Counted from the first letter of the stretch, positions 1-8,666 are shown. The stretch is DNA of 64,000 nt from Streptomyces sp. NRRL S-37 (GCF_000721605.1 NZ_JOIZ01000020.1:120207-184206); one strand, 5' to 3'. The notes: generated by a model not told the origin, from the sequence alone. A program made the numbers and translations.

Positions 1-31
1 GTGTGGCCCCCCGACTCCCCGCTCAAAAAGG

Positions 32-499
32 TCAGGCGCGGAGCCACTCCGTGACGACCACGTCGTCGTCGGTGCGCAGGCGCAGGGCGAAGGGACCGGA
101 GGGCGGGGCGGCAGTGGTGAAGCGGCCCAGGTCGTCGGTGGTGAGCGGGACGGTGGTCTGCGGGCCGCCGAGCACCTCGACACGGGCCGGCCGGGGCGGC
201 AGCACCTGGCCCATCAGGCCCTCCGCGGTCACCTCGACGTCCAGCATCACCTCACCGGCGGTGAAGGTGAGCATGCGCGGCACGTCCGTCGCGCCCCTGA
301 CCGGGATGGCGTCGACCAGCGAGTCGAAGGTCAGCTCGGCCACGCGGGCGTCGAGGTCGTACAGCGCGTAGGCGTCGACGGCGATCTGCAGCAGGGCGGG
401 AGGCAGCGGGTCCAGGACGGCTGCCGCCTGCCGGAGTTCCTCCTCCAGCAGCCCGCTGTCGAAGTCGTCGTTCATGTCATCGTTCATGTCGTCGTTCAC
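32..499 (-). CDS. small sigma-factor-associated protein (155 aa), function unknown
   Basis: Last gene of the minus-strand operon subtilase, sigma factor, this gene. The GTG start at 499 overlaps the sigma-factor stop in a GTGA junction, which decides the start and implies translational coupling; two in-frame ATGs follow at 487 and 475. The N-terminal half (about residues 15-60) is helical with the pattern DPLPP, then YALYDLDARVAELTFDS. The C-terminal half looks like a small beta-sandwich, with LTFTAGEV, PARVEVLGG and LGRFTTAAPPSGPFALRLR. From memory of actinomycete genomes, proteins with this pattern recur beside sigma-70 genes and CHAT proteins. A role as a regulator of the sigma factor or of the CHAT/protease module is inference. 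There is no signal peptide or membrane segment. Confidence 0.75.
   Translation of the reverse strand: MNDDMNDDMNDDFDSGLLEEELRQAAAVLDPLPPALLQIAVDAYALYDLDARVAELTFDSLVDAIPVRGATDVPRMLTFTAGEVMLDVEVTAEGLMGQVLPPRPARVEVLGGPQTTVPLTTDDLGRFTTAAPPSGPFALRLRTDDDVVVTEWLRA
464..499 (-). repeat. 12-bp tandem repeat encoding (V/M)NDD x3 at a start codon
   Basis: The first 36 coding bases are three near-identical 12-mers, each encoding (Val/Met)-Asn-Asp-Asp and each supplying a possible GTG or ATG start. Gain or loss of a unit keeps the reading frame but would change the distance between the start codon and the upstream overlapping stop. Confidence 0.7.
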
Positions 500-1071
500 G
501 CCGCCCCCCGTGCCTCGAGCCGGGCCCGCAGCCGGCGCAGACAGCGCTGACGCAGCGGCCCGATACTGCCCACCGCGATGTCGAGCGCGGCGGACACCTC
601 CTGATAACTGGGCGGCGGCGAGGCGATCAGCACACGCAGCAACTGCCTGCACCGCTCGCCCAGTTCCTCGAACTCCTGCCACAGCCGCCGCACGCGTTCG
701 CTCTGCGCCGCCGCCTCCTCCGACTCCAGCAGCGACTGCTCCGGCGCACCGTCCTCGCTGACCCGGTCCAGCAGTTGCGGATCGTCCGTCAGCATCAGCC
801 GGCGCGCATCCCTGTGCACCTTCAGGCACTCGTGCCGCGCGGTACTGGCCAGCCAGGAGCCCGCCTTGTCGGGTTCCCGGATCCGCCCCAGATGCTGGGC
901 GAAACGGAACCACACGGTCTGGTAGACCTCGTGCGCGTCGGCGTCGGAGAGCCGGTGCGCGCGCACCACGGACCACACCAGTGGGCCCAGCCCTTCCACG
1001 ATCGCCTTCCAGGCCGCCGCGTCTCCGTCGACAGCGGACCGGACCAACGCGCCGACTTCAGTACGCTCCAC
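496..1071 (-). CDS. RNA polymerase sigma-70 family (ECF-like) factor
   Basis: A 191-residue two-domain sigma factor. The region 2 signature runs from about residue 15 to 85 (AAWKAIVEGLGPLVWSVV, then DADAHEVYQTVWFRFAQHL and GSWLASTARHECLKVHRD). Region 4 helix-turn-helix covers about residues 125-185 (RQLLRVLI, SYQEVSAALDIAVGSIG, LRQRCLRRLR). The GTG start at 1071 has a GAGGGG ribosome-binding site about 7 bases upstream. It lies 59 bp after the subtilase stop and overlaps the next gene by 4 bp, so the three genes are probably co-transcribed. No anti-sigma gene with a zinc-finger or membrane segment is present; the adjacent 155-residue protein is the only candidate partner. Confidence 0.9.
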   Translation of the reverse strand: MERTEVGALVRSAVDGDAAAWKAIVEGLGPLVWSVVRAHRLSDADAHEVYQTVWFRFAQHLGRIREPDKAGSWLASTARHECLKVHRDARRLMLTDDPQLLDRVSEDGAPEQSLLESEEAAAQSERVRRLWQEFEELGERCRQLLRVLIASPPPSYQEVSAALDIAVGSIGPLRQRCLRRLRARLEARGAA

Positions 1072-1130
1072 GGTGCCACCCCTCGTGTACGGCACGTCAT
1101 CGTACGCCGTGGAAGGGAGAACTCCGCTCC

Positions 1131-2561
1131 TCATGCCCGGGCCGAGGGTGGTGAGACCCGCACGGGGCGCCAGGTGGACGGAAGGAGCGCCGGTACGTGC
1201 GCCCCGCGCACTTGCGCGTACTCGGTGGTGGCGTCGAGCAGTTGCCGGCGGGCCTTGCGCGGGTCGGTCTCCGCCTGCGCGGTCATGTGGGCGGCGACCA
1301 TGCCGGCGGCGACGGGGGTGGCGAACGAGGTCCCGCTCCACTGGGCGAGCCCCTCGAACATCACCTGGTCCGGCTTGCCGGAGCCGCCGTCCTCGCTCAG
1401 CACGCCGGTGTGGCGCGGGTGGTGGCACGTGCAGGCGTACGTGAAACCGTAGCGGCAGGCGTCGTAGGTGGAGTGCTGGTACACGTACGGGACGGGCGTG
1501 TCGAAGCCGGTGAGGGCGCTGGTGAGGCGCTCGCCGGGGGCGTAGGCGTTCACCCAGCCGCCGTGGTTGCTGAAGCAGGCGCCGAACTCGCCGTCCCCGC
1601 GCAGCGCGCCGACGGACAGCACGGCGTTCTCGTAGCCGGGCAGACCGGCGTAGGCGGCGGGCCAGAAGGGCGTGGCGCTGCCGTTGTTGCCGGCGGCGGC
1701 GACCAGCAGGGTGGGCCGCTCCCGCAGTTCCCGCATGAAGGCGTCGACGCCGAGAAGTCCGTCGGTACGGCCGTTGGAAGTGCCGGCGGAGAGGCTGATG
1801 ACGTCGGGCCAGCCGTCGCGGTCCACGGCCTCGAAGAGCTTCTCGCCGAACTCGGACTCCAGGACGGCGCCCGCGTCGTTGAGCGTGCCGCGGACGGTGA
1901 TGTCGGTGTTGGGGGCGACGGCGGCGACGAGTCCGGCGATGAACGTGCCGTGCCCGCAGTACTGCCGGAGGATCCCGTCGCCGTCGCACTCCTCGACCTG
2001 GGCGTCGCCCCGGGTGTGGGCGAGCGGCGGGTAGGAACGGTGGTCGTGCATGAGGCCGGTGTCGACGACGAGCACGCCGACGGCGGTGTCCGGGTCGTGG
2101 GCGGCGCCGGCGACGGCCGGGTTGGGCTGCCCGCCGGGCGCCACGGGCACGGGCTCGTCGCCGGGGCAGGCGTTGACCGCGATCGACACCACGTGGTTGC
2201 GGCTGACCAGCCGGCGCCCGGCACGGCCCTCGACCGCCGACAGCGCGCGCAGCGCCCCCGCGACCGCCGGGTCGCCGCTGCCGTCGCCCAGGCCGGGGTC
2301 GGCGACCCGGATGCGGGTGATGCCGGAGCGGTTGGTCTCCGGGCTCGCCCGGCGCACCTGGTCCGGGGTGAGGCCGGCGAACGTGGTGAAGTGCCGTCGG
2401 ACGGTTTCCTCGACGACGCGGGCCTCCTCGCCGTCGCGGGCGAGGACGACGCCCTTCTCGTAGAGGAACTCGCCCGCGTCGTCCGGCCCGATCGCCAGGG
2501 GGACGTCGGGCATGGAGCGTTGGATCTGTGTGAACTGCTCGCGGAATCGCTGTGGTGCCAT
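1131..2561 (-). CDS. S8 (subtilisin-like) serine peptidase, no signal peptide
   Basis: A 476-residue subtilase with an intact catalytic triad: Asp167 in VVDTG, His204 in CGHGTFIAG and Ser412 in GTSFATPVAAG. The oxyanion-hole Asn is in AAAGNNG (about residue 292). There is an N-terminal extension of about 160 residues but no secretion signal, so it should act in the cytoplasm, unlike most Streptomyces subtilases. An insertion at residues 365-385 carries three Cys and several His and may bind metal. The ATG at 2561 has a GGAGG site 5-6 bases upstream. It is the first gene of the operon with the sigma factor and is divergent from the TPR-CHAT protease, which suggests a two-protease module. Confidence 0.93.
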   Translation of the reverse strand: MAPQRFREQFTQIQRSMPDVPLAIGPDDAGEFLYEKGVVLARDGEEARVVEETVRRHFTTFAGLTPDQVRRASPETNRSGITRIRVADPGLGDGSGDPAVAGALRALSAVEGRAGRRLVSRNHVVSIAVNACPGDEPVPVAPGGQPNPAVAGAAHDPDTAVGVLVVDTGLMHDHRSYPPLAHTRGDAQVEECDGDGILRQYCGHGTFIAGLVAAVAPNTDITVRGTLNDAGAVLESEFGEKLFEAVDRDGWPDVISLSAGTSNGRTDGLLGVDAFMRELRERPTLLVAAAGNNGSATPFWPAAYAGLPGYENAVLSVGALRGDGEFGACFSNHGGWVNAYAPGERLTSALTGFDTPVPYVYQHSTYDACRYGFTYACTCHHPRHTGVLSEDGGSGKPDQVMFEGLAQWSGTSFATPVAAGMVAAHMTAQAETDPRKARRQLLDATTEYAQVRGAHVPALLPSTWRPVRVSPPSARA

Positions 2562-2687
2562 GGCATTCCTCCACTGGTGCGACGGCGGCCGGTGCCGCGG
2601 AGTCCTCGTGAATGCAGAGCCGGTGAGCGGGCGTTTGATACAACGTCACACCTGTGAGGCGTGACGACCGACCACTACCATCGTGGG
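2562..2687. promoter_or_regulatory. divergent control region with 21-bp inverted repeat (2645-2665)
   Basis: This region separates the subtilase operon from the CHAT gene. It holds an inverted repeat with arms GTCACACCT and AGGCGTGAC around a 3-bp spacer (2645-2665; 8 of 9 positions pair), a good size for a dimeric regulator. A TACCAT hexamer at 2676-2681 lies 7 bp before GTG 2688, as expected for a -10 box of a leaderless transcript. The operator would sit just upstream of or over the -35 region of the CHAT promoter and could control both directions. Confidence 0.5.
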
Positions 2688-5294
2688 GTGACAGCGGGAA
2701 GCGACACGGTGCTGGAACTGCTGCCGATGGTGTTCGCCGCCCCGGGTGAGGCGCTGGCGAGGGCGGAAGCGGTGCTGGGTGACCGTCCATCGCCCCTGCA
2801 CGCCTCCGTCGCCCATCAGGTGATCGGCATCTGGCAACGGGACTTCGGCGACATGCGGCTGGCCCTGACCCATCTGCGGCGGGCCCGCACCTGGGCGGCG
2901 CGCGCGGACTCGGCCGAGCGGGAGGCGGACGTCCTCGCCACCCTCGGGGTCGCACTGGTGCACGCGGGGCGCACCCGGCAGGGCATGGACGCGCTGGGGC
3001 GCGGTGTCGAGCGCGGCACCGGACACACCCGTGCGCGGGTGCTGTTCCGCCGGGCGTACTCATGGTGGGTGCTGGGCCATCACAAGGAGGCACTGGAGGA
3101 CGTACGGCGGGCCATTCCCGTACTGCGACAGGCCGAGGACGTGATCTGGACGGCGCGGGCGCTGACGCTGCGGGCGACGGTGCACCTGGCGCTGGGGTCG
3201 GTGGAGCGGGCGGTCGCCGACTTCACGGCGGCCGAGGCGCTGTGGGACACGACGGGCCAGGAGCACGACAAGGCGGACGCGGTGGAGAGCCGGGGGCTGG
3301 CCGCGTTCCGCGCGGGCGACGTGCCGGCCGCGCTGCGGCTGCTCGACGAGGCGGAGGAGCGGTACGCCAAGCTGGGCACGCCGACGTTCATGCTGAACAT
3401 CCGGCGCTGCGAGGTGCTGATGGCGGCCGGGCTCGCCGCGGAGGCACTGACGGAGGCGGACGCGGCGATCCGGGAGCTGGACGGGATGGGCGGGCAGTCC
3501 ACGCGCAAGGCGGAACTGCTGCTGGCCGCCGCGCGGGCGGCCCGGCTGGCGGGGGAGCCGCAGACGGCGATCGCCCGGGCGGCGCTCGCGGTGCGGCTGT
3601 TCGCGGGGCAGCGGCGCACCTGGTGGGAGACGCACGCGCGGCTGGTGCTGATCGGGGCCCGGCACGCGGCCGGGCACGGTTCCGGCCGGCTGGTCGCGGA
3701 CGCGGCGGCGGTAGCGGAGCGGCTGGCCGCGCTCGGGGCGCCGGCCGCCCCCGAGGCGTCCCTGCTGGCCGGCCGGATCGCGCTGGAGCTGGGCCGGACG
3801 GCGGACTCGGAGCGGCATCTCGCGGTCGCCGCCCGGAGCAGACACGGCGGGCCGCCGCTCGCGCGGATGACGGGCTGGGCGGCGCAGGCGCTGCGCGCAC
3901 AGGCCGCCGGTTCCACGCGCGGGGTGCTGGAGGCGTGCCGACGCGGCCTGGACGTGCTGGACGACCACCGGATGACGCTGGGCGCCTCGGAATTGCGGGC
4001 CCGCGCCACCGCGCAGGGCGCGGAACTGGCCGCGCTCGCGCAGAAAGCCAGCCTGGTCTCGGGCAGGCCGCGGCGGCTGCTGGTGTGGAGCGAACGCTGG
4101 CGGGCCACCGCGCTGTCCGCACCGCCCACCCGGCCGCCCGCCGACCGCGCGCTGCTCAGCGGCATGACCGCCTACCGGGAGATCGCCGCCCGCGCGGAGG
4201 AGGCCCGCATGGACGGCAGGCCTGTACCGGCCCTTGAGCGGGAACAGCGGCGGCTGGAGCGGGAGATCCGGTCGCGGACGCTGCACATGCGCGGCGAGGC
4301 CCCCGACGGCGGGGACCGCTTCGACGTCGGCCGGCTGCTCGCGCGGCTGGGGGACGAGACGTCCCTCGTCGAACTGGCCGTGCTCGACGGGCGGGTGCAG
4401 GTGCTGCTGTGCGGGCGGGGGCGGGTGCGGCGGTTCGAGGCGGGTCCGCTCGCGGCGGCGGAGACCGAGGCCGAGCACGTACAGGCGGGGCTGCGGCGGC
4501 TGGCCCATCCGGGGGCGCAGGCGCGGCTGCCGGTGGTGGAGGCGGCCGGCCGCCGGCTGGAGGAGCTGCTGCTCGGTCCGGCCGCGGCGCATCTCGGTGA
4601 CGGCCCGGTGGTGATCGTGCCGCCGGGGCGGCTGCACCGGGTGCCGTGGGCGCTGCTGCCCTCATTGCGGGAGCGGGTGCTGAGCGTGTCACCTTCGGCG
4701 AGCAGCTGGCTGCGCGCGAAGGAGACGGCGCCGCCGCCCGGGGGCCGCCAGGTGCTGGTGCGCGGTCCGGGGCTCGCGACGGGCGGCGCGGAGGTGCCGG
4801 AGCTGGCCGGCCGCTACGGCGGTGCGACCGTCCTGGAGCACGACGACGCGACGGTGCCGCGTGTGCTGAGGGAGCTGGACGGGGCGGGGCTCGCGCATAT
4901 CGCCGCGCACGGCGCGTTCCGTGCGGACGGTCCGCTGTTCTCGTCCCTGCGGATGGCCGACGGACCGCTGATCGTGCACGACTTCGAGCGGCTGGACCGC
5001 AGTCCGTACCGCATCATCCTGTCCTGCTGCGACACCGCGCGGTTCGCCACGGTGGGCGCGGACGAACTTCTCGGTCTGGTCACGGCGTTGCTGCCGCTGG
5101 GCACGGCGGGGGTGGTGGCGTGCAGCGCGCCCGTCAACGACGCGGCGGTCGTCCCCCTCATGGTGGCCCTCCATGAAGCCCTCGGCACGGGGCTCTCCTT
5201 GGCGGAGGCCCTGCGTGATGCCCGCGCCGGCCTTCCGGCCGACGCGTTGCACCGGGCCACGGGGTGGGCCTTCACCGCGTTCGGGGCGGCGTGA
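2688..5294 (+). CDS. TPR-CHAT caspase-like protease
   Basis: About 868 residues. The N-terminal two thirds are tetratricopeptide-like helical repeats (for example ALTHLRRARTWAARADSAER and AVADFTAAEALWDTTGQ). The C-terminal 300 residues are a CHAT domain (caspase/separase fold). The catalytic His is in HIAAHGAF (His741) and the catalytic Cys in LSCCDTA (Cys780-Cys781), so the enzyme looks active. The start is uncertain. GTG 2688 is preferred because a -10-like TACCAT lies 7 bp upstream and the other choice, GTG 2661, falls inside the inverted repeat. The gene is divergent from the subtilase/sigma operon. CHAT proteins elsewhere act as proteases released by a sensor, as in TPR-CHAT of type III-E CRISPR systems; the target here is unknown. 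Confidence 0.9.
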   Translation: MTAGSDTVLELLPMVFAAPGEALARAEAVLGDRPSPLHASVAHQVIGIWQRDFGDMRLALTHLRRARTWAARADSAEREADVLATLGVALVHAGRTRQGMDALGRGVERGTGHTRARVLFRRAYSWWVLGHHKEALEDVRRAIPVLRQAEDVIWTARALTLRATVHLALGSVERAVADFTAAEALWDTTGQEHDKADAVESRGLAAFRAGDVPAALRLLDEAEERYAKLGTPTFMLNIRRCEVLMAAGLAAEALTEADAAIRELDGMGGQSTRKAELLLAAARAARLAGEPQTAIARAALAVRLFAGQRRTWWETHARLVLIGARHAAGHGSGRLVADAAAVAERLAALGAPAAPEASLLAGRIALELGRTADSERHLAVAARSRHGGPPLARMTGWAAQALRAQAAGSTRGVLEACRRGLDVLDDHRMTLGASELRARATAQGAELAALAQKASLVSGRPRRLLVWSERWRATALSAPPTRPPADRALLSGMTAYREIAARAEEARMDGRPVPALEREQRRLEREIRSRTLHMRGEAPDGGDRFDVGRLLARLGDETSLVELAVLDGRVQVLLCGRGRVRRFEAGPLAAAETEAEHVQAGLRRLAHPGAQARLPVVEAAGRRLEELLLGPAAAHLGDGPVVIVPPGRLHRVPWALLPSLRERVLSVSPSASSWLRAKETAPPPGGRQVLVRGPGLATGGAEVPELAGRYGGATVLEHDDATVPRVLRELDGAGLAHIAAHGAFRADGPLFSSLRMADGPLIVHDFERLDRSPYRIILSCCDTARFATVGADELLGLVTALLPLGTAGVVACSAPVNDAAVVPLMVALHEALGTGLSLAEALRDARAGLPADALHRATGWAFTAFGAA

Positions 5295-5621
5295 TCCCCG
5301 CCGTGGGCGGCTGCGGGTGACGGGTGGCTGGTCGCGGAGATCCGGACCTCGGCCCGATGCCGGGAGAGCGGCCGGGGACGGCCGCGGCCGAGCCCGGTGG
5401 CGAGGGGCGCACGGCATCGACGGCGCGTCGCGCGGGAGGGTCCCGGCGGGTATCGGCGGCAGCGGGGCTTCACGTTGCGGGTCGTGCCGCGCGGGTGAAG
5501 AGTGGAATTATATCGGTCCTGTATCACCCGATCCACATTTCAATCTCTTCGCAGCACCGCCCGTAAAGGGCAGGACGCGCGAGGGAAACACAGCACGAGG
5601 CCAACCGCATCTGGAACCCTC
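5295..5621. other. intergenic region with an A/T-rich promoter-like patch
   Basis: No credible gene. From 5295 to about 5490 the sequence is G+C rich and featureless. Bases 5500-5550 are abruptly A/T rich (GGAATTATATCGG, then GTATCACC and CACATTTCAATC) and probably hold the promoter of the secreted-protein gene. No clear ribosome-binding site is seen close to the ATG at 5622. Confidence 0.4.
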
Positions 5622-7139
5622 ATGGCCAGGACCACCCGACGACATGTATCCCGCGCTGTCAGCGCGTCCGTCGTGGCTGCGGCACTTGCGTTTCCCGCAA
5701 GTCTGACGACTGCCGCGGCGGCATCTCACACCGGCGACGGGATCTCGGTGGGAATACCCTCCCAGACGACGCCCCCTCCGCCCGATCCGACGACGGAGCC
5801 CTCACCCCCGGAGCCTCCACCGACGGAACCGGACGCTCCTTCGGACGAGACCGAACCGACGGAACCGGACGCTCCTTCGGACGAGACCGAACCGACGGAA
5901 CCGACGGAACCCGGCGATTCCCCGACGAGTGAGGACGAGGAACAGGACGGAACATCGGACGAGGACGGGTCGGAAGAGGACGGAGAAGAATCGGACCGGA
6001 CGACGCCCGAGCCCACTGTGGAACAGAAGGAGAAAATTGAAGAAGTAACCGAAGTGCTGACCCAGGAAACGGAAGAGGCCCCCGAAGAGCTCACGCCGAG
6101 TGTGGCGCAGTTGACCACCGTCCTGCAGGAGGCCGAGGAGCAGGAGACACCACCACAGGAGAGGGAGGGAGTCATCGAGAGCGCGAAGCAGATCGCTGCC
6201 GCACTGGAAGTGATCAATGACCCCAGGACGCCTCCCGAGATACGGAAAGTACTGGTCGTGATCGTGAAGCAGATGGTTTCCGCGCTGAATTCGGTCAGCA
6301 CCGCGAAAGTTTCTCCCGAGGAGCGGTCCACGACCGTCCTGACCGTGCAGAGGTGCACCTCCGTCCTGGATCTGATCAGCGACCCCTCGACACCACGGGA
6401 GCTGAGGGACCACCTGGCCAACACCATCAAACAGCTGTACCGCGTCCTGATGTGGAGCACGGGCGCGAAGCCGGTGCCGGACAAAAGCGCGGCCAGGGCA
6501 GGGATCAGCGCCGCGCAGCAGTCCCGCCAGGACGCGGCGACGATAGGCGTCGCGCTGGAGACGGCCGGCTGGTCCGAGACATCCGACGGGGACCGGCACG
6601 GTCTCGCGGAGAGCGCGGACGAAGCCAGTTCGTCACTGCAGGACAGCAGTGACCCCAGGGTGTCGGACGAGGACCGGAAGGAAGCGCGGCGAGAGGCGAA
6701 GGAGCGGATCGCCCGGTTGAACGAACAGGTGAAGAAGACCGCCCTCGCCCAGGGCTTGCCGGACGTACCACTCGGCAAGGCCGCCGAAGTCTGCACCAAT
6801 GCCATCTTCAGGTCCGTCCCCGACCGCGCTCTCGCCCGGGGCATCGAAGAACTGTCTCCCTCACGATGGGAGACCGAGGGGGTGAAGGACTACTGGAAGG
6901 CCAAGAAATCCGGTTCCGACTCCCTCGACGTCCAGGCCCAGCTGCGGAACAACACGTACGACAGCGCCCCGTTCGACGTAGCGCCGCTCGTCACCGGGCT
7001 CGCCGGTGTCGTGCCGGCCGGCAAGCTGTTCGGCACCGTCGGCGTCCCGGGTCTTCACTGCCTGCAGTCGGCTCGGCAGCTCGACCGTCAGGGCGTGGAG
7101 ATAAAGACCTGGCTCCAGATGGCCGAGGAGGAGGCGTAG
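5622..7139 (+). CDS. secreted acidic helical repeat protein, unidentified
   Basis: 505 residues. The ATG at 5622 is chosen because it begins a signal peptide: MARTTRRHVSRA, a hydrophobic VVAAALAFPASLT core, then AAAASHT. A Pro/Glu/Thr/Asp-rich linker follows (about residues 45-140), including two exact 12-residue repeats. The remainder is highly charged and helical, with degenerate units of about 50-60 residues sharing a DPxTPxExR core followed by an IVKQM or TIKQL helix (for example NDPRTPPEIRKVL and SDPSTPRELRDHL). The C-terminal 120 residues differ and contain two Cys. Codon usage is visibly more A/T rich than in its neighbours, suggesting transfer. It ends 17 bp from the end of the opposing membrane-protein gene. 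I do not recognise the family. Confidence 0.75.
   Translation: MARTTRRHVSRAVSASVVAAALAFPASLTTAAAASHTGDGISVGIPSQTTPPPPDPTTEPSPPEPPPTEPDAPSDETEPTEPDAPSDETEPTEPTEPGDSPTSEDEEQDGTSDEDGSEEDGEESDRTTPEPTVEQKEKIEEVTEVLTQETEEAPEELTPSVAQLTTVLQEAEEQETPPQEREGVIESAKQIAAALEVINDPRTPPEIRKVLVVIVKQMVSALNSVSTAKVSPEERSTTVLTVQRCTSVLDLISDPSTPRELRDHLANTIKQLYRVLMWSTGAKPVPDKSAARAGISAAQQSRQDAATIGVALETAGWSETSDGDRHGLAESADEASSSLQDSSDPRVSDEDRKEARREAKERIARLNEQVKKTALAQGLPDVPLGKAAEVCTNAIFRSVPDRALARGIEELSPSRWETEGVKDYWKAKKSGSDSLDVQAQLRNNTYDSAPFDVAPLVTGLAGVVPAGKLFGTVGVPGLHCLQSARQLDRQGVEIKTWLQMAEEEA
5822..5893 (+). repeat. 36-bp tandem duplication inside the secreted protein gene
   Basis: Two exact 36-bp copies (5822-5857 and 5858-5893) encode the 12-residue unit TEPDAPSDETEP. 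A shorter GACGGAACC repeat follows. Expansion or contraction would preserve the frame and change only the length of the surface linker. Confidence 0.85.
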
Positions 7140-7156
7140 AAGGGCCCCGGCCCCGG

Positions 7157-8596
7157 TCAGCCCGCCGCTTCTTCCAGCAGCTTCGCGACGGGTGTCTCTA
7201 TGCCGGCGTAAGCCGTCGAAACACCGTATCTGTCCAGGTCCCTCCTCTCCTTCGCGCGGTCGACCATACCCTTGAAGTGAAACGACGAAATGGAATACAC
7301 AGGTCTTTCCCTGGGGGACCAGACCGCCGTCACATAGCGTGGTTTACGCGTCACGTTGACAAGGTTGTTGTTGTGCCGCACCCTGCCGTGATAGTAAAGT
7401 TCTTCTCCGCATTTTTCGGGAGGACAATAGTATCGCCCCTCCTTCTTGTCCCACGAACGGTGCGCGAGCCGGAATTTGGCCACGTCCAGCTTTCCCCGGT
7501 CCTTCCTCATGTACGTGATCTGCAGGAAAACGTCCACCGTGTCGAACTCGGCGCCCACCGGTATCTGGAACACGCGCTCCATGGAGTATTCCTGTCCGAC
7601 ATCGAGCGAGTCGCCTGGGAGATAGAATTGACCACTGCTTATCGTAGTGAATTTCAAATGATCGACGTAACGTTCGGCTTCCCCCTCGCTCCCCTCGTCC
7701 AGACTCTTTCTCCACTCCTCCAGCCGGTCCTCACCGTCGGAATATTCAGCGGCTTTGCCGTACACCGCGTAGTCATCGTTGATGATGTAGACCGGAATGC
7801 CTCCGGCGTTCTTCATGTACAGCTTCAGCGGGACATGCACGAGCGGATTCCTGTGATCGGCCCGCGCTTCGCCGAATTCCGCCTTCAGGATGAAGTGCAT
7901 GGGAGCCGCCGCGGGCTGGTACATGGTTGAATACGCCAGACTCACGGCGCTCATGAGTGCGGTGACGACCACACCGGCCGCAAACGTCCTGGGGATCGGA
8001 ATACCCTGCCACGCCCTCTCCCGGACAAGGAGCCAGAGCGCCCACAGGGACCAGCCCAGAAGGGGCATGAAGACCAGCAGATAGGGGGTGTATTCCTTTT
8101 CGTCGAACCACATGAAGAGCAGAAGCCCCTCGGTGGCCGCCGTGATGATGACTCCCAGGAGGACGACCGCTCCGGAGCTTTTGTGCCGCCGTGTCCCCTC
8201 ATAGTCGAGAACCGCGAGCACCGCCACACCCTGCACCACACCGGAGACAAGGATCAGGGCCCCGCTTATTCGTTGCGCGAAGGTGAGGGCACCGATGGCG
8301 TCCGGCCATCCGATCACGATGTTCAGGATCACGGAAGCGAGCATCCCCGTCGTCATCAGCACGAGGACCGTGTGCCTCCGCCAAGCGCGGTCGGGCCACG
8401 TCCCGCTGTCCCCTCCGCGCCACCGCACGGACACCGGATCCTCCAGGTCCATGTCCGCCGGATAACCGAGGCGACCGAGCATTTCCCGCAGTTGACTCAG
8501 TGACCAGGCACTGCCCACCGTCTCCCCGCCTACGACGACACGGCGAAGACCGCGGCGGTCCGGAGCCTCGACAGTCACCCACGGTCGGATTCCCAT
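7157..8596 (-). CDS. polytopic membrane protein with large C-terminal domain, unidentified
   Basis: 479 residues, taking ATG 8596 as start because further upstream the open frame only runs into a terminator and a tRNA gene. Residues 1-70 are soluble. Five hydrophobic segments follow at about 75-97, 109-130, 140-163, 171-191 and 203-224. The remaining 250 residues form a soluble domain with a paired Cys motif (YYCPPEKC) and many aromatic residues. Codon usage is A/T rich for this chromosome (many AAA, GAA, TAT and ATA codons), like the tail-to-tail neighbour that ends 17 bp away. The two genes may have arrived together beside the tRNA-Pro. No function can be assigned; the topology would suit a sensor or anchor for a partner outside the cytoplasm. 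Confidence 0.75.
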   Translation of the reverse strand: MGIRPWVTVEAPDRRGLRRVVVGGETVGSAWSLSQLREMLGRLGYPADMDLEDPVSVRWRGGDSGTWPDRAWRRHTVLVLMTTGMLASVILNIVIGWPDAIGALTFAQRISGALILVSGVVQGVAVLAVLDYEGTRRHKSSGAVVLLGVIITAATEGLLLFMWFDEKEYTPYLLVFMPLLGWSLWALWLLVRERAWQGIPIPRTFAAGVVVTALMSAVSLAYSTMYQPAAAPMHFILKAEFGEARADHRNPLVHVPLKLYMKNAGGIPVYIINDDYAVYGKAAEYSDGEDRLEEWRKSLDEGSEGEAERYVDHLKFTTISSGQFYLPGDSLDVGQEYSMERVFQIPVGAEFDTVDVFLQITYMRKDRGKLDVAKFRLAHRSWDKKEGRYYCPPEKCGEELYYHGRVRHNNNLVNVTRKPRYVTAVWSPRERPVYSISSFHFKGMVDRAKERRDLDRYGVSTAYAGIETPVAKLLEEAAG

Positions 8597-8666
8597 GGAC
8601 TCAGGCTCACGCCCGCGCCCGCGCCCCGCATGCGGGACTCCCCCGTCCGGTGGCCCCTCCACGATT

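Noticed and set aside
496..3093. Continuous minus-strand open frame of 865 codons
   Set aside because: Only its last 191 codons (the sigma factor) have coding character; the rest is antisense to or out of frame with the subtilase and CHAT genes and is extremely Arg/Pro-rich.
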